NCBI RefSeq assembly: GCF_000820105.1
Contig: NZ_CDDB01000028.1
Location: 94,633 to 158,632 of the forward strand
From: Aeromonas schubertii
Lineage (GTDB): Bacteria > Pseudomonadota > Gammaproteobacteria > Enterobacterales > Aeromonadaceae
DNA length: 64,000 nt
Reading direction: 5' to 3'
In this document: in pieces, positions 36,883 to 47,662 of the stretch
How the letters are laid out: every line of letters starts with the position of its first letter
How positions within the stretch are numbered: position 1 is the stretch's first letter
The notes under the pieces: generated by a model
Told to the model about the DNA's origin: nothing
Seen by the model: only the letters and a program-made list of their open reading frames with translations
Database searches by the model: none
Program-made: the position numbers and the translations under genes

Positions 36883-38067
36883 TTGCTCGCCCAACGTTTT
36901 GCGCGTCTCGACGCCCTGCTTACCGCCACCGCCTCCTGGTGGCAGACCCAACCCTATCACCACACCCGTCTCTGCTTTGCCGATGAGGCTCCCGAGCTGG
37001 CGGCGGCCCTGCTCGCCATGGACGATGAGGCGGTGCAACGCCTGGATGCCGAGGGAGATGCCCTGTGCGACTTTCTCGCCCCCTGGATCCCCCAGGGGCA
37101 CGAGCTGCATGCCCTGGCCCGTCTCTCCCCCCTGGTGGGGGTGCCCCCGGAGGTGGATCCCTTCCTGGCCCGTCATACGCCGGGGCGCAAGTGGTCGCAG
37201 ATCCTCGCCTTCAGTGGCGCCCTGCCACCCCATGAGGGGCCCTGGCTGGAGTGGTGTGCCGGCAAGGGACACCTGGGACGTCTGGTCTCGCTTACCCGGC
37301 AACAAGCGGTCACCAGCCTGGAGTGGCAGGCCGCCCTGTGCGAGGAGGGGCGCCACCTGGCCGAGCGCGATGGCGCCCGCCAGCGCTTTGTCCAGGGGGA
37401 TGCCTTCACGGCCCAGGCCGCCGACCTGATCCAGGCGGAGCATCACGCCATGGCCCTGCATGCCTGTGGCGAGTTGCACACCACCCTTATCGAGCAGGTG
37501 GCGAGCCGGCAGGCGCGCGGGCTGACCCTCTCCCCTTGCTGTTATCATCTGATCCGCGGCGATCACTATCGGCCGCTCAGTCGGGCGGGGCAGGGGAGTG
37601 CCCTGCGCCTGGGGAAATCGGATCTGCGTCTGCCCCTGCAGGAGACGGTCACCGCCGGTGCCCGGGTACGGCGCCTGCGCGAGCAGGAGGTGGTGTGGCG
37701 TCTGGCCTTCGACAGCCTGCAGCGTTGCGTGCGGGGGTGTGATGCCTACCTGCCGGTTCCCAATACCCAGAAGAGCCTGTTTAACGGTCGCTTCAGCGAC
37801 TTCTGCCGCTGGGCCGCCGAGCTGCGCGGCGTGACTCTGCCGGATCGGATCGACGAGGAGCACTGGCTGGCCGTGGGGCGTGAGCGCTCCGCCCAGGTCC
37901 TTCGCATGGAGCTGGTGCGCCACCTGTTTCGTCGTCCCCTCGAGCTGTGGTTGGTGCTCGATCGCGCCCTGCGACTCGAAGAGGAGGGGTATAGGGTCGA
38001 GATCGGCGAGTTTTGCGAGCGTCCCCTGACGCCTCGCAACATACTGATCCGCGCCGTACGCCCCTGA
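36883..38067 (+). CDS. Class I SAM-dependent methyltransferase, unassigned substrate
   Basis: About 394 residues. Motif I is EWCAGKGHLGRLVSL, followed by an acidic ALHACGELH segment and a cysteine pair LSPCCYHLI of the kind seen in a family of putative RNA/protein methyltransferases with a C-terminal accessory domain. The start is not obvious: the only in-frame candidate near the expected N terminus is TTG at 36883 (LLAQRFARLDALL); the first in-frame ATG would remove 45 residues of likely helix. A TAGAAT -10-like hexamer lies at 36845. Substrate not recognised. Confidence 0.75.
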   Translation: MLAQRFARLDALLTATASWWQTQPYHHTRLCFADEAPELAAALLAMDDEAVQRLDAEGDALCDFLAPWIPQGHELHALARLSPLVGVPPEVDPFLARHTPGRKWSQILAFSGALPPHEGPWLEWCAGKGHLGRLVSLTRQQAVTSLEWQAALCEEGRHLAERDGARQRFVQGDAFTAQAADLIQAEHHAMALHACGELHTTLIEQVASRQARGLTLSPCCYHLIRGDHYRPLSRAGQGSALRLGKSDLRLPLQETVTAGARVRRLREQEVVWRLAFDSLQRCVRGCDAYLPVPNTQKSLFNGRFSDFCRWAAELRGVTLPDRIDEEHWLAVGRERSAQVLRMELVRHLFRRPLELWLVLDRALRLEEEGYRVEIGEFCERPLTPRNILIRAVRP

Positions 38068-38217
38068 TATTTCGACCCCGGTTGAGGAGTTGGCGCGAGT
38101 CCTCTCCTTTGTTAGGCTCGAACTCCCTTGATAAGGATGCACTGACGCCCCGGTGGGACAGGGGATCCCGTCCCTGTGGCCACGACCGGGCGCCCCAAGA
38201 ACCACTCAGGAAGAGCC

Positions 38218-40275
38218 ATGACCGCCATCTCGTATCCCCACACTCGCCAAGGCGAGGAGCGTGACACCCATTTTGGCACGAGCGTGCCGGATCCCTATCG
38301 CTGGCTCGAGGATGACCGCAGCCCCGAGACCGCTGCCTGGGTGGCGGCGCAAAACGCCGTGACCTTCGATTATCTGGCCCGGATCCCCTATCGCTCGGCC
38401 CTGCGCGAGCGGTTGGCCAGCGCCTGGAACTACCCCCGCGAGGGAGCCCCCTTCAGCGAAGGGGGGGTGAGCTATTGCTTTAAAAACGACGGCTTGCAGA
38501 ACCAGTCTGTGCTCTATCGGCAAGGGGAGTCGGGGGAAGAGATCTTCCTCGATCCCAATGGCTTCAGTCAGGATGGCACCAGCTCACTGGGGGAGCTCGG
38601 CTTCTCCCGCGACGGGCGGCTGCTCGCCTACTCGGTATCAAGAGGCGGCAGTGACTGGCGCACCGTGCGGATCATCGACACCCGCACCCGAGCACCGGTT
38701 GACGACCCCCTGAGCGACGTCAAGTTCAGTGCCATCAGCTGGTTCGGCAGCGAGGGTTTCTACTACTCGAGTTATGACAAGCCCGATGGTAGTGCCCTCT
38801 CGGCCAAGACCGATCGGCACAAGCTCTACTTCCACCGCCTCGGTACCCCCCAGCGGGAGGACAGGGTGGTGTTTGGCGCAGCCCCGGATGAGGGGCATCG
38901 CTATGTGGGCGCCCAGGTGACCGAGGACGATCGCTATCTGCTCATCTCGGCGGCCGAGGCCACCTCGGGCAACCGGCTCTATCTGCGCTCCCTCCATCGC
39001 CCCGATGCGCCGCTGGTGACGATACAGGCGAGCCTGGAGGCCGATACCCATCTGGTGGGCAGCGACGGCGATCGCCTGTTTCTGCTGACCAACCTCAATG
39101 CCCCCAACTACCGTCTGGTGGTGGCCGAGGCGAGCAACCCGTCGCCGGCGGCGTGGCGCGATCTCATTGCAGAGCGGGAGCAGGTGCTGAGCGTCACCTG
39201 TGGCGGCGGGTATCTGTTTGCCCATTATCTGTGTGATGCCATCTCCCGGGTCGAGCAGTTCGACTATCAGGGTCATTGGATCCGTGACGTGAGTCTGCCG
39301 GGACCTGGCTCGGTGGAGGGGTTTGAGGGCAAGCGGGGGGAGACGGCGCTCTACTACAGCTTCACCAACATGGTGACTCCGACCAGCATCTATCGCGTCG
39401 ACCTTGCCACTGGTTTGTCGACACTCCACCGCCGCCCGGCTACCCGATTCAACCCCGATGACTATCTCTCGACTCAGGTGTTCTACCGCTCCAAAGATGG
39501 CACCCGGGTGCCCATGATCATCAGCCATCGCAAGGGGCTCAAACTCGATGGAAAGGCTCCGACCATTCTCTACGGCTATGGCGGCTTCAACGTCAGCCTC
39601 ACCCCCGCCTTCAGTGTCGCCATTGCGGTCTGGATGGAGATGGGGGGCGTCTATGCGGTGGCCAACCTGCGTGGCGGCGGGGAGTATGGCAAGGCCTGGC
39701 ACGAGGGCGGGATCCAGACCCGCAAACAGAATGTGTTCGATGACTTTATCGCCGCGGCCGAGACGTTGATCACCAAGGGTTATGCCACGCCCGATACCCT
39801 GGCCATTCGCGGTGGCTCCAACGGGGGCCTGTTGGTCGGGGCGGCACTGACCCAGCGTCCGGACCTGTTCCGGGTCGCGGTGCCGGCGGTCGGGGTGCTC
39901 GACATGCTGCGCTACCACACCTTCACCGCCGGAGCCGGCTGGGCTTATGACTATGGCACTGCCGAGCAGAGCCCGGAGATGTTTGCCTACCTCAAGGGTT
40001 ACTCTCCCCTGCACAACGTGCGCGCCGGGGTGAACCATCCGGCCACACTCATCACCACCGCCGATCATGACGACAGAGTCGTCCCCGCCCACTCGTTCAA
40101 GTTTGCCGCCGAGCTGCAGGCCAAGGATGGTGGTGCATCGCCCCAGCTTATCCGTATCGATGTCAACGCCGGCCACGGCGCCGGTATGCCGGTGTCGATG
40201 CAGGTGGATCAGGCCGCCGATGTGCAGAGTTTTATCCTCTGGAACATGGGCGTGACGAGGCTCGCGACAGCGTAA
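38218..40275 (+). CDS. Prolyl oligopeptidase (S9A)
   Basis: Serine peptidase cutting after proline in short peptides. The 685 residues comprise an N-terminal helical segment ([27 protein letters not shown]), a beta-propeller, and a C-terminal alpha/beta hydrolase with Ser in [10 protein letters not shown] (about 534), Asp in [10 protein letters not shown] (about 616) and His in NAGHGAG (about 652). No signal peptide is visible, so it is cytoplasmic or periplasmic by another route. CAGGAAG precedes the ATG. Length and motifs agree with the characterised Aeromonas enzyme as I recall it. Confidence 0.92.
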   Translation: MTAISYPHTRQGEERDTHFGTSVPDPYRWLEDDRSPETAAWVAAQNAVTFDYLARIPYRSALRERLASAWNYPREGAPFSEGGVSYCFKNDGLQNQSVLYRQGESGEEIFLDPNGFSQDGTSSLGELGFSRDGRLLAYSVSRGGSDWRTVRIIDTRTRAPVDDPLSDVKFSAISWFGSEGFYYSSYDKPDGSALSAKTDRHKLYFHRLGTPQREDRVVFGAAPDEGHRYVGAQVTEDDRYLLISAAEATSGNRLYLRSLHRPDAPLVTIQASLEADTHLVGSDGDRLFLLTNLNAPNYRLVVAEASNPSPAAWRDLIAEREQVLSVTCGGGYLFAHYLCDAISRVEQFDYQGHWIRDVSLPGPGSVEGFEGKRGETALYYSFTNMVTPTSIYRVDLATGLSTLHRRPATRFNPDDYLSTQVFYRSKDGTRVPMIISHRKGLKLDGKAPTILYGYGGFNVSLTPAFSVAIAVWMEMGGVYAVANLRGGGEYGKAWHEGGIQTRKQNVFDDFIAAAETLITKGYATPDTLAIRGGSNGGLLVGAALTQRPDLFRVAVPAVGVLDMLRYHTFTAGAGWAYDYGTAEQSPEMFAYLKGYSPLHNVRAGVNHPATLITTADHDDRVVPAHSFKFAAELQAKDGGASPQLIRIDVNAGHGAGMPVSMQVDQAADVQSFILWNMGVTRLATA

Positions 40276-40280
40276 ACCCG

Positions 40281-40303
40281 GGCCGGTCACTGACCGGCCT
40301 TCT
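40281..40303 (+). terminator. Probable terminator of the prolyl oligopeptidase gene
   Basis: GGCCGGTC-ACT-GACCGGCC (40281-40299) is a perfect 8-bp hairpin; the following tail TTCTTATT is T-rich but broken. Confidence 0.7.
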
Positions 40304-40369
40304 TATTGCGGCCCTCATCGCCTGTCGGGCTGGATATACTCAGGGAGGGACCACAAGGAGGGCGAGAAG

Positions 40370-40849
40370 ATGGAGCGTTATCTGATATCGAGCGAAGATC
40401 TCACGCGCTTGGAGGGGATCCGCAAGACCCACTTCCTCAACCCCGAGGCCAGGCGGGTGAACAAGTCACTGGGCGATCTGACCGGGTTGACCACGCTCGG
40501 GATCCACCTGGTGGAGCTGGCTCCGGGAGCCCTCACCTCGGAGTATCACCGTCACCATATGGAAGATGAGGCCGTCTTCATCCTCGAGGGGGAAGGAGAG
40601 GCGCGCATCGGCGACGAGCGGGTGCATGTGGGGGCCGGGGACTTCATCGGTTATCGCGCCGGGGGCCTGGCTCATAACCTGCGTAACTGCGGGGAGGGGG
40701 TGCTGCGCTGCCTGGTGATGGGGGCCCGTCTGGGGAGCGATGTATGCGACTACCCCGACAAGCAGCAGCGGCTCTTTCGCCACTCCGGCCTGCCCTGGAA
40801 TTTGGTCAACATGGCCGATATCGACGAGCCGGCCGCCGGTCGCAAGTAA
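40370..40849 (+). CDS. Cupin-domain protein
   Basis: A 159-residue single-domain cupin. Cupin motif 1 is seen in SEYHRHHMEDEAVFILEGEGEARIG (metal-type His and Glu), motif 2 in the GDFIGYRAGGLAHNLRN block. Cupins bind metals or small ligands and range from sugar isomerases to sensors; nothing here decides between these. A GGAGGGCGAGAAG tract supplies the RBS. It converges on the downstream cyclase gene with 3 bp between the stops. Confidence 0.8.
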   Translation: MERYLISSEDLTRLEGIRKTHFLNPEARRVNKSLGDLTGLTTLGIHLVELAPGALTSEYHRHHMEDEAVFILEGEGEARIGDERVHVGAGDFIGYRAGGLAHNLRNCGEGVLRCLVMGARLGSDVCDYPDKQQRLFRHSGLPWNLVNMADIDEPAAGRK

Positions 40850-40852
40850 CGG

Positions 40853-42136
40853 TTATTGCTCCTCCTGGCTGCGGTTGCGCCCTTGTCGCTTGGCCATATA
40901 GAGGGCGGTATCGGCCCGGGTCAGCATCTTGTCGGCGTAATCTCCTTGATCGTGGTAGGCGCTGACGCCGATGCTGATGGTCATGGGGATGGCCAGCTCG
41001 GCAGTCAAGGAGTGAGGCCTGGACTCGACGGCGATCCGCAGCCGCTCGGCGGTGGCCATGGCGAGCTCCAGCGTCGTCTCGGGAAGCAGGATGATAAACT
41101 CCTCACCTCCCCAGCGCCCCAGCAGATCGACCTCTCGCAACTGCTCCTGAAGCCGCGTCACCAGGCTGATGAGTGCCACATCGCCCAGCTGGTGGCCATG
41201 GGTGTCGTTGATCAGCTTGAAGTGGTCGATATCGAGCAACAGCAGAGAGAGGGGATGCTTGAAGCGCTGTGCCCGATTGAGCTCCATGTTGACCTGTTCG
41301 TTGAAGCGGCGGCGATTGACGACACCGGTCAGTGGATCCGTGGTCGCCGCGACTTTCAGCTCTTCGACCAGCTTGGCCCGCTCAGAGATGTCACGCATGA
41401 TGGCCGTCATCTCTGTGGTGTGCCCCAGGGTGATCTTGGCGATGGTCACCTCGAGAGGGAATTCGCTACCATCCCGGCGCAGCCCTACCACAGAGGCCCT
41501 GGCATGCATGGGGCGGGAGTTGATGGGGGAGTTGCTGAAGGCGTGAAAGTAGGTGTCATGGTGGCTGCGAAAGCGCTGGGGCATCAGGGTATCGAGACGC
41601 TTGCCGATCACATCCTGCCCCACCCCGAACATCTCGCAGGCCGCCGTATTAATGAGCTCGATGCGAGTCTCGCTATTGACGCTGAGAATGCCGTCATAGG
41701 CCGAATTGACGACCGCCTCAAACCGTTGGCGGCTCATCAGCAGAGCCTCTTCCAGCTGCTTTTTGCCGGTGATGTCGATGGCGGTGACCAGCACCCGCTC
41801 GATACGACCCTGAAGGGGAATGATGGGGGAGATGATGAGGCGCCACCAGTGGGTGCGTGCCATATGATCGATGGCTATCTCACTCTCGAGGCCGCGTTGT
41901 TGCTCGACGCACTCCTGCATCGGGGCCTCAATCTGGGTCAGCATGTAGCGGGGAAAGAGGTGGCTCAGGGGTTGTCCCTGCGCTCGCGCCATCTCCACAT
42001 CAAATTCTTGAATAAAGGTGTCGTTGGCCGAAACCAGCAGAAACTTGCCCTGGCCATCGAGTTCGAAGAGGGCCACGGCGGTCCCGATGGCATCGAGTGA
42101 TGACTTGATCTCTGCGTGAGAACCCAGTGCAAACAT
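40853..42136 (-). CDS. PAS-PAS-GGDEF diguanylate cyclase
   Basis: A 427-residue cytoplasmic sensor enzyme: two PAS-type domains (about 15-135 and 140-265, the second with the PAC-like GLRRDGSEFPLEVTIAKI), then a GGDEF domain whose active site reads RWGGEEFIILLP. An RxxD inhibitory site (REVD) stands five residues before GGEEF, so product feedback is expected, unlike the YfiN protein at 21.7 kb. No transmembrane helix is present. The start at 42136 follows GAGGGA; the longer frame has atypical composition. Confidence 0.9.
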   Translation of the reverse strand: MFALGSHAEIKSSLDAIGTAVALFELDGQGKFLLVSANDTFIQEFDVEMARAQGQPLSHLFPRYMLTQIEAPMQECVEQQRGLESEIAIDHMARTHWWRLIISPIIPLQGRIERVLVTAIDITGKKQLEEALLMSRQRFEAVVNSAYDGILSVNSETRIELINTAACEMFGVGQDVIGKRLDTLMPQRFRSHHDTYFHAFSNSPINSRPMHARASVVGLRRDGSEFPLEVTIAKITLGHTTEMTAIMRDISERAKLVEELKVAATTDPLTGVVNRRRFNEQVNMELNRAQRFKHPLSLLLLDIDHFKLINDTHGHQLGDVALISLVTRLQEQLREVDLLGRWGGEEFIILLPETTLELAMATAERLRIAVESRPHSLTAELAIPMTISIGVSAYHDQGDYADKMLTRADTALYMAKRQGRNRSQEEQ

Positions 42137-42197
42137 GGCGGTCCCTCTCTTTCCTGAGTAATCCCAGTATAGCGAGGGCAAGGGTGCGTCAGCCCGA

Positions 42198-42722
42198 TTA
42201 CTCCTCCACGTCGAGCAGTACCAACAGGGCGCTGTCGCCGCCCCATTCACGCGGTGCCTGATGGAAGGCGCGCACCCTGGGGTGCTGGGCCAGCCAGGCG
42301 GGGATGCGCTGTTTGAGGATGTGCTTGCCGATCCCGTGCATGACGCAGGCCACGTGCAAATTGTCTCGCTCACAAGCCGACAGCAGCGCCGAGAGCTCCG
42401 CCTTGGCCTGGGTCTGGCTCATGCCGTGCACGTCGAGCAGGATCTCCGGTGGATAGTCGCCGCGGCGCAGCTTCTTGAGTTCGAAGCGGGAGACGTCGGC
42501 GCGCACGAAACGCATGGGGCCGTCGCTCTCCAGATGGGGGTGAAACTCGTCGCTGAAATGGTGTTCAAGCCCCAGGTTTTCGCGCTCGAGGCGTAGCTGG
42601 CGTTTCTGCTTGACCGGCTTGAAGTCGGCACTTATGGTATCTTGCCTGATTTGACGGGTACCCTTGACCGCATCGCGAAACAACTGGCGTTCATCGTCGG
42701 TTAGCGGCGGCGTCTTCTTCAT
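42198..42722 (-). CDS. smrB: Endonuclease SmrB
   Basis: A 174-residue Smr-domain protein (former YfcN). In E. coli SmrB is recruited to collided ribosomes and cuts the mRNA between them. The N-terminal basic extension (MKKTPPLTDDERQLFRDAV) is followed by the Smr domain with LDVHGMSQTQAKAEL and the catalytic-region VMHGIGKHILKQRIP. It lies head-to-head with prmB across 66 bp, the same arrangement as in E. coli. Confidence 0.94.
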   Translation of the reverse strand: MKKTPPLTDDERQLFRDAVKGTRQIRQDTISADFKPVKQKRQLRLERENLGLEHHFSDEFHPHLESDGPMRFVRADVSRFELKKLRRGDYPPEILLDVHGMSQTQAKAELSALLSACERDNLHVACVMHGIGKHILKQRIPAWLAQHPRVRAFHQAPREWGGDSALLVLLDVEE

Positions 42723-42788
42723 TAGTGTGCTCGTCTTTTGGCTCTGGTTAACAATCTGGGCCGGATATTACTCGACTTGGAGGTGGTT

Positions 42789-43724
42789 TTGGACAAGATC
42801 TTTATCGACGAGGTGGTTGCCGAGATGCACACCATCCAGGACATGTTGCGCTGGGCCATGAGTCGTTTCAACGACGCCGGTATTTTTTATGGCCACGGTA
42901 CCGACAATGCCTGGGATGAAGCCGTGCAACTGGTACTGCCCGCCCTGCACCTGCCGCCGGACGTCGACCCCGAGATGCGTCACTCCCGACTCACCACCAG
43001 TGAGCGTCACCGGGTGGCCGAGCTCATCATCCGCCGGGTGCAAGAGCGCCTGCCGGCCGCTTATCTGACCAACAAGGCCTGGTATGCGGGGTGGGAGTTC
43101 TATGTGGACGAGCGGGTACTGGTGCCCCGTTCACCCATTGCCGAGCTCATCGCCAACCGCTTCGCCCCCTTCCTCAAGCATGAGCCGAGCCGGATCATGG
43201 ATCTGTGCACCGGCTCCGGTTGCATCGCCATCGTCATGGCCCATGAGTTCCCGGATGCCGAGGTGGACGCCATCGACATCAGTGTCGATGCCCTCAACGT
43301 GGCCGAGCGCAACATCGCCGATCACGGCCTCGAGCAGCAGGTGATCCCCATTCGCTCCGATCTGTTCCGGGATCTGCCGCTTGGCGACAAATACGACGTC
43401 ATCGTCTCCAACCCGCCCTACGTGGATGCCGAGGATATGTCGGATCTGCCGGAGGAGTTTCGCCACGAGCCGGAGCTGGCGCTCGCCTCGGGCTCCGACG
43501 GGCTCAAGCTCACCAAACGTATCCTCGCCAATGCGGCCGATTTCCTGACCGACGATGGCGTGCTCATCGTCGAGGTGGGCAACAGCATGGTGCACCTGGA
43601 GGCCCAGTTCCCCGAGATCCCCTTCACCTGGGTGGAGTTCGAGAACGGTGGCCACGGCGTCTTCGCCATGACCCGCGCCGAGCTGCTGCAGTATCAGGAA
43701 CATTTCGCCATCTACAAGAGCTAA
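42789..43724 (+). CDS. prmB: 50S ribosomal protein L3 N5-glutamine methyltransferase PrmB
   Basis: Methylates Gln150 of ribosomal protein L3. With a TTG start at 42789 the product is [22 protein letters not shown], aligning with E. coli PrmB (310 residues) from its first residue; GGAGG at 42779-42783 is well spaced for that TTG. An ATG at 42738 would add unrelated residues. Motif I is [11 protein letters not shown] and the catalytic motif is SNPPYVD near residue 207. aroC follows after 12 bp, so the two are likely co-transcribed. Confidence 0.94.
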   Translation: MDKIFIDEVVAEMHTIQDMLRWAMSRFNDAGIFYGHGTDNAWDEAVQLVLPALHLPPDVDPEMRHSRLTTSERHRVAELIIRRVQERLPAAYLTNKAWYAGWEFYVDERVLVPRSPIAELIANRFAPFLKHEPSRIMDLCTGSGCIAIVMAHEFPDAEVDAIDISVDALNVAERNIADHGLEQQVIPIRSDLFRDLPLGDKYDVIVSNPPYVDAEDMSDLPEEFRHEPELALASGSDGLKLTKRILANAADFLTDDGVLIVEVGNSMVHLEAQFPEIPFTWVEFENGGHGVFAMTRAELLQYQEHFAIYKS

Positions 43725-43736
43725 TAAGGACGCATC

Positions 43737-44825
43737 ATGGCAGGGAACACCATTGGCCAGCTCTTTCGTGTGACCACCTTCGGCGAGAGCCATGGCCTGG
43801 CGCTCGGCGCCATCGTCGATGGCTGTCCGCCGGGGCTTGAGATCACCGAGGCTGACTTGCAGCGCGATCTCGACCGGCGCAAGCCTGGTACCTCGCGCTA
43901 CACCACGCAGCGCCGTGAGCCGGATGAGGTGAAGATCCTCTCAGGCGTGTTCGAGGGCAAGACCACGGGCACCTCCATCGGGCTGCTTATCGAGAACACG
44001 GATCAGCGCTCCAAGGACTACTCCGAGATCAAGGACTTGTTCCGCCCGGGCCACGCCGATTACACCTATCACCAGAAGTACGGTCTGCGCGATTATCGCG
44101 GCGGTGGCCGCTCCTCGGCCCGTGAGACCGCCATGCGGGTCGCGGCCGGCGCCATCGCCAAGAAGTACCTGGCACAGGTGCACGGCATCGAGATCGTCGG
44201 TTATCTCTCTCAGCTCGGCCCCATCAAGGCCGAGGCGTTTGATGCGGCGCAAATCGAGCAGAACCCCTTCTTCTTCCCCGACGCGGGCAAGCTCGATGCG
44301 CTCGACGAGTTTATGCGAGCACTCAAGAAAGAGGGGGACAGCATAGGCGCCAAGGTGCAGGTGGTGGCCCGCAACGTCCCGGTGGGGCTCGGTGAGCCGG
44401 TATTCGATCGCCTCGATGCGGACATCGCCCACGCCATGATGGGGATCAACGCCGTCAAGGGGGTCGAGATCGGTGACGGCTTCGCGGTAGTGGAGCAGAA
44501 GGGATCCCTGCATCGCGACGAGATGGGGCCACAAGGCTTTGCCAGCAACCACGCCGGTGGCGTTCTGGGTGGCATCTCCTCGGGGCAGGAGATAGTGGTG
44601 AGCATGGCGCTCAAGCCCACCTCCAGCATCACTGTGCCGGGCAAGACCATCACCACCGACGGAGAGGCGACCGAGATGATCACCCGCGGCCGCCACGACC
44701 CGTGCGTCGGCATTCGCGCCGTGCCCATCGCCGAGGCCATGCTGGCCCTGGTATTGATGGATCATCTGCTGCGCCACCGGGCACAGAATCTCGGGGTGCA
44801 CACCGGCACCCCGCAGCTGCGCTGA
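43737..44825 (+). CDS. aroC: Chorismate synthase
   Basis: Last step of the shikimate pathway: EPSP to chorismate with reduced FMN. Signature stretches [21 protein letters not shown] near the N terminus, [19 protein letters not shown] in the middle and [18 protein letters not shown] near the end are all intact. At 362 residues it has the usual length. It forms an operon with prmB and converges on the next gene with 2 bp between the stops, without a terminator hairpin. Confidence 0.97.
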   Translation: MAGNTIGQLFRVTTFGESHGLALGAIVDGCPPGLEITEADLQRDLDRRKPGTSRYTTQRREPDEVKILSGVFEGKTTGTSIGLLIENTDQRSKDYSEIKDLFRPGHADYTYHQKYGLRDYRGGGRSSARETAMRVAAGAIAKKYLAQVHGIEIVGYLSQLGPIKAEAFDAAQIEQNPFFFPDAGKLDALDEFMRALKKEGDSIGAKVQVVARNVPVGLGEPVFDRLDADIAHAMMGINAVKGVEIGDGFAVVEQKGSLHRDEMGPQGFASNHAGGVLGGISSGQEIVVSMALKPTSSITVPGKTITTDGEATEMITRGRHDPCVGIRAVPIAEAMLALVLMDHLLRHRAQNLGVHTGTPQLR

Positions 44826-44827
44826 GT

Positions 44828-45565
44828 TCACTCGTCGAGAGAGCAGAGGGAGGAGGTCTCATCTTCCTCCCTTATCTCCTCGATCAGACGGTTGATCTGT
44901 GCAAGGGCTTCTTCGCCCATTTTCCCCTTGGTAAAAATAAGATGGACCGGTGTGCGCTCAAGCAGCAGCTGGCAGTGGAGCTGGTCCCGTTGCTCTGGGC
45001 GTTCGCTGAGCAGGGACGCTGCGTTGTGCCGCTCTATTACAATGGCGTCGACCCGCCGTGAGAGCAGCAACTGCAATAACTTCTCGTCACTGTTCTCTTG
45101 TCTGAAGCCATCCAGAGCGGGGCAGGGGGCCTCACCAAATATCGTCACCCCTCTCAGCCTGGCGCCGCTCATCCCTGCCTGTTGGCAGACTCGTGGGCCA
45201 TCGGTCAGAGAGCGCCATCTCTTCAGATCTTCGTGGTGCAGCAGGAGCACGAGCTCGCTGTAGCGATAGGATTTGCTGTAGTCAAAGAGTCGGGCCCGCT
45301 CGGGCAGATAGCGGGCCCCCATGGCCACATCTATTTCGGCATACTGCAGGGCATGGAGCGAACGGGCCCATGGCATGTTGACGAAGCGATACTCTCTGCC
45401 AAGCCCTTCCAGCACGGAGCGGGTCAACTCGATATCGATCCCCGTGAGCTGCTGTTTGTTATCTTGATATTGGTACGGGGGCCAGTGTGACCAGCCGATC
45501 TTGAGGGGAGCGGCCCAGCCACAGGGGAGGAGCAGGAGCAGCAAGAGGGTGATGCTCAGTCTCAT
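44828..45565 (-). CDS. Periplasmic solute-binding protein, SBP_bac_3 type (orphan)
   Basis: A 245-residue precursor with a signal peptide (leucine-rich core, cut after GWA near residue 18) and a family-3 binding fold: [32 protein letters not shown] at the start and a conserved [10 protein letters not shown] stretch. No permease or ATPase gene is adjacent, so it may serve a transporter elsewhere or be a sensor-type binding protein. The second such orphan is at 50.4 kb; both share the pattern of polar amino-acid binders but differ in sequence. Confidence 0.82.
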   Translation of the reverse strand: MRLSITLLLLLLLPCGWAAPLKIGWSHWPPYQYQDNKQQLTGIDIELTRSVLEGLGREYRFVNMPWARSLHALQYAEIDVAMGARYLPERARLFDYSKSYRYSELVLLLHHEDLKRWRSLTDGPRVCQQAGMSGARLRGVTIFGEAPCPALDGFRQENSDEKLLQLLLSRRVDAIVIERHNAASLLSERPEQRDQLHCQLLLERTPVHLIFTKGKMGEEALAQINRLIEEIREEDETSSLCSLDE

Positions 45566-45784
45566 AATGGTCTCATTGTGTTATCCCGTGATGGAAAAAG
45601 TATAGGGCAATGGCCTCGGCGCTATTTTTCCCTCGTCACGAGAGTTCAAAATCGTTACACTGCCCCTCCTTCATGCCCCATCAGCTCTGCATCCTGGCGG
45701 CAATCGAACACTCTCCCGATCCGGCCGGTCGTGCCCCGCAGAGAAGCCGACCCGACTGCCGTGTCGTCTCCATCAAGGAACTCC

Positions 45785-47155
45785 ATGCAATTTGACTCCC
45801 TGGGCCTGTGCGCTCCGCTGCTGCGTGCCGTGGCCGATCAAGGCTATGACACTCCCTCCCCGATCCAGCAGAAGGCCATCCCGGTCGTGCTCGAGGGGCG
45901 CGATCTGATGGCTGCCGCCCAGACCGGTACCGGCAAGACCGCCGGCTTTACCCTGCCCATGCTGCAGCGCCTCTCCGAGAGTAAGCGCCGCGTCTCCCCC
46001 AACCAGGTGCGAGCCCTGGTGCTGGCTCCGACCCGCGAGCTGGCCGCCCAGGTGGGCGAGAGTGTGCGCGAATACGGCAAGTACCTGCCCATGCGCAGCC
46101 ACGTGGTCTTCGGCGGCGTCAGCATTAATCCGCAGATGATGGCCATGCGCCGTGGTCTGGACGTGCTGGTGGCCTGCCCTGGCCGACTGCTCGATCTCTA
46201 CAACCAGAACGCCGTCAAGTTCGACGAGCTGGAGATCCTGGTGCTGGACGAAGCGGACCGCATGCTGGACATGGGCTTTATCCGCGATATCCGCAAGATC
46301 CTGGCCCTGCTGCCCAAGAAGCGTCAGAACCTGCTCTTCTCCGCCACCTTCGCCGACGAGATCCGCGAGCTGGCCACCGGCCTGCTGCACGAGCCGGCCG
46401 TGGTGGAGGTGACCCCGCGCAACAGCACCGCCGAGCGTATCGAGCAGCTGGTGCACCCGGTCGACAAGGGCAACAAGATCCCCCTGCTGACCCACCTGGT
46501 CAAGGCCAACGACTGGCAGCAGGTGCTGGTCTTCACCCGCACCAAGCACATCGCCAACCGCGTGGCCGAGAAGCTGGAGAAGGAAGGGGTGACTGCCGCC
46601 GCCATCCACGGCAACAAGAGCCAGGGGGCCCGTACCCGCGCCCTCGCCGGTTTCAAGGAGGGCACCCTGCGGGTGCTGGTGGCCACCGACATCGCGGCCC
46701 GAGGCCTCGACATCGACAAGCTGCCCCAGGTGGTCAACTACGAGCTGCCGAATGTGGCGGAAGACTATGTGCACCGTATCGGTCGTACCGGTCGTGCCGG
46801 TGCCGCCGGTCATGCCATCTCCCTGGTGAGTGCCGACGAAGGCAAGCTCATCAAGGGGATCGAGCGTCTCATCAAGCAGACCATCGACAAACAGGCCGTG
46901 GCCGGCTTTGAGCCCTCCCGCGAGACCCTGGATGCCATTGCCAGGGGGATCGGCCAGCCGCCGCGCAAGGAGCCCCGTGAGCCGCACGAGCAGCGTCAGC
47001 CGCGCCGTGCTCCCCAAGGCCAACCCAAGGCGGCCAACGGTGCCCGCCCGCAATCCGCCGGCAAGCCCCAGGCCCGTGCTGCCGACGGCGAGAGCCGTGC
47101 CGCCAAGCCGGCTCGTCGTCGCCGCCCCCGTGGACCGCGTCCGGCGCAGGCCTGA
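45785..47155 (+). CDS. rhlE: DEAD-box RNA helicase, RhlE type
   Basis: ATP-dependent RNA helicase acting in ribosome maturation and RNA turnover. The 456 residues begin [16 protein letters not shown] (Q-motif region [10 protein letters not shown]), with Walker [22 protein letters not shown] in [21 protein letters not shown] and [10 protein letters not shown]. From about residue 375 the tail is low-complexity, rich in Arg, Pro and Ala, as in RhlE proteins that bind RNA nonspecifically. AAGGA gives the RBS at 45785. A paralogue lies at 60.2-61.5 kb. Confidence 0.93.
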   Translation: MQFDSLGLCAPLLRAVADQGYDTPSPIQQKAIPVVLEGRDLMAAAQTGTGKTAGFTLPMLQRLSESKRRVSPNQVRALVLAPTRELAAQVGESVREYGKYLPMRSHVVFGGVSINPQMMAMRRGLDVLVACPGRLLDLYNQNAVKFDELEILVLDEADRMLDMGFIRDIRKILALLPKKRQNLLFSATFADEIRELATGLLHEPAVVEVTPRNSTAERIEQLVHPVDKGNKIPLLTHLVKANDWQQVLVFTRTKHIANRVAEKLEKEGVTAAAIHGNKSQGARTRALAGFKEGTLRVLVATDIAARGLDIDKLPQVVNYELPNVAEDYVHRIGRTGRAGAAGHAISLVSADEGKLIKGIERLIKQTIDKQAVAGFEPSRETLDAIARGIGQPPRKEPREPHEQRQPRRAPQGQPKAANGARPQSAGKPQARAADGESRAAKPARRRRPRGPRPAQA

Positions 47156-47179
47156 CGGTTCGTGTGACGCTATTGTGAG

Positions 47180-47203
47180 AGGCCACCTTCGGGTGGCCTT
47201 TTT
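47180..47203 (+). terminator. Terminator of rhlE
   Basis: AGGCCACC-TTCG-GGTGGCCT followed by TTTTT; a classic UUCG-capped terminator 25 bp after the stop. Confidence 0.93.
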
Positions 47204-47525
47204 GTTGATGGCCACTCATGGGGCTGGTGGTCAGAGAAATCGGGGGGGATCTTGCCTGCTGGGGCTGATGAGACTACGCCCTGTCTCGCACTGTGTCTCA
47301 TGGGGACGGACCAGCATTTTCCTCTGTATCAGCTCTTCATGACAGAAAAAAGGCGCAACCTGGCCGGCTCTGGCCGAGGGGGGAGGGAGGGGTTTATTTT
47401 CTGCTGTGTTTCTCATTTTAATGGGGGTTAGTCAGATAAAAATGCTGATCCATGAGAAGTGCATCAGTTGGCGATTTCTTGCTCGTTTTTCGCGAGGTGG
47501 CCTCCTGTGGCTCGCCCAGCCATGT

Positions 47526-47541
47526 TGTGATCTTACTCACA
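47526..47541. promoter_or_regulatory. CRP-site core without an adjacent gene
   Basis: TGTGA-TCTTAC-TCACA matches the CRP consensus half-sites TGTGA-N6-TCACA exactly. No gene start lies within several hundred bases on either side. Confidence 0.55.
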
Positions 47542-47638
47542 CATGGGGAGGGGTAGCAGGAAATCGTTTTTTCGGTTTCAAACGATGATTTTCGGGAGGG
47601 GAAGGGGGCAACCCGCACGGGATCTGGGCTCGCGCCAG

Positions 47639-47662
47639 TTACCCACAGAAACTGTGGATAAC
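47639..47662. repeat. Inverted pair of DnaA-box-like sequences
   Basis: TTACCCACAG (47639-47648) and, on the opposite strand, TTATCCACAG (47653-47662, containing a perfect TTATCCACA DnaA box on the minus strand) face each other around a short spacer. A third, TTATCCACT, occurs on the minus strand at 47875-47883. Confidence 0.5.
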
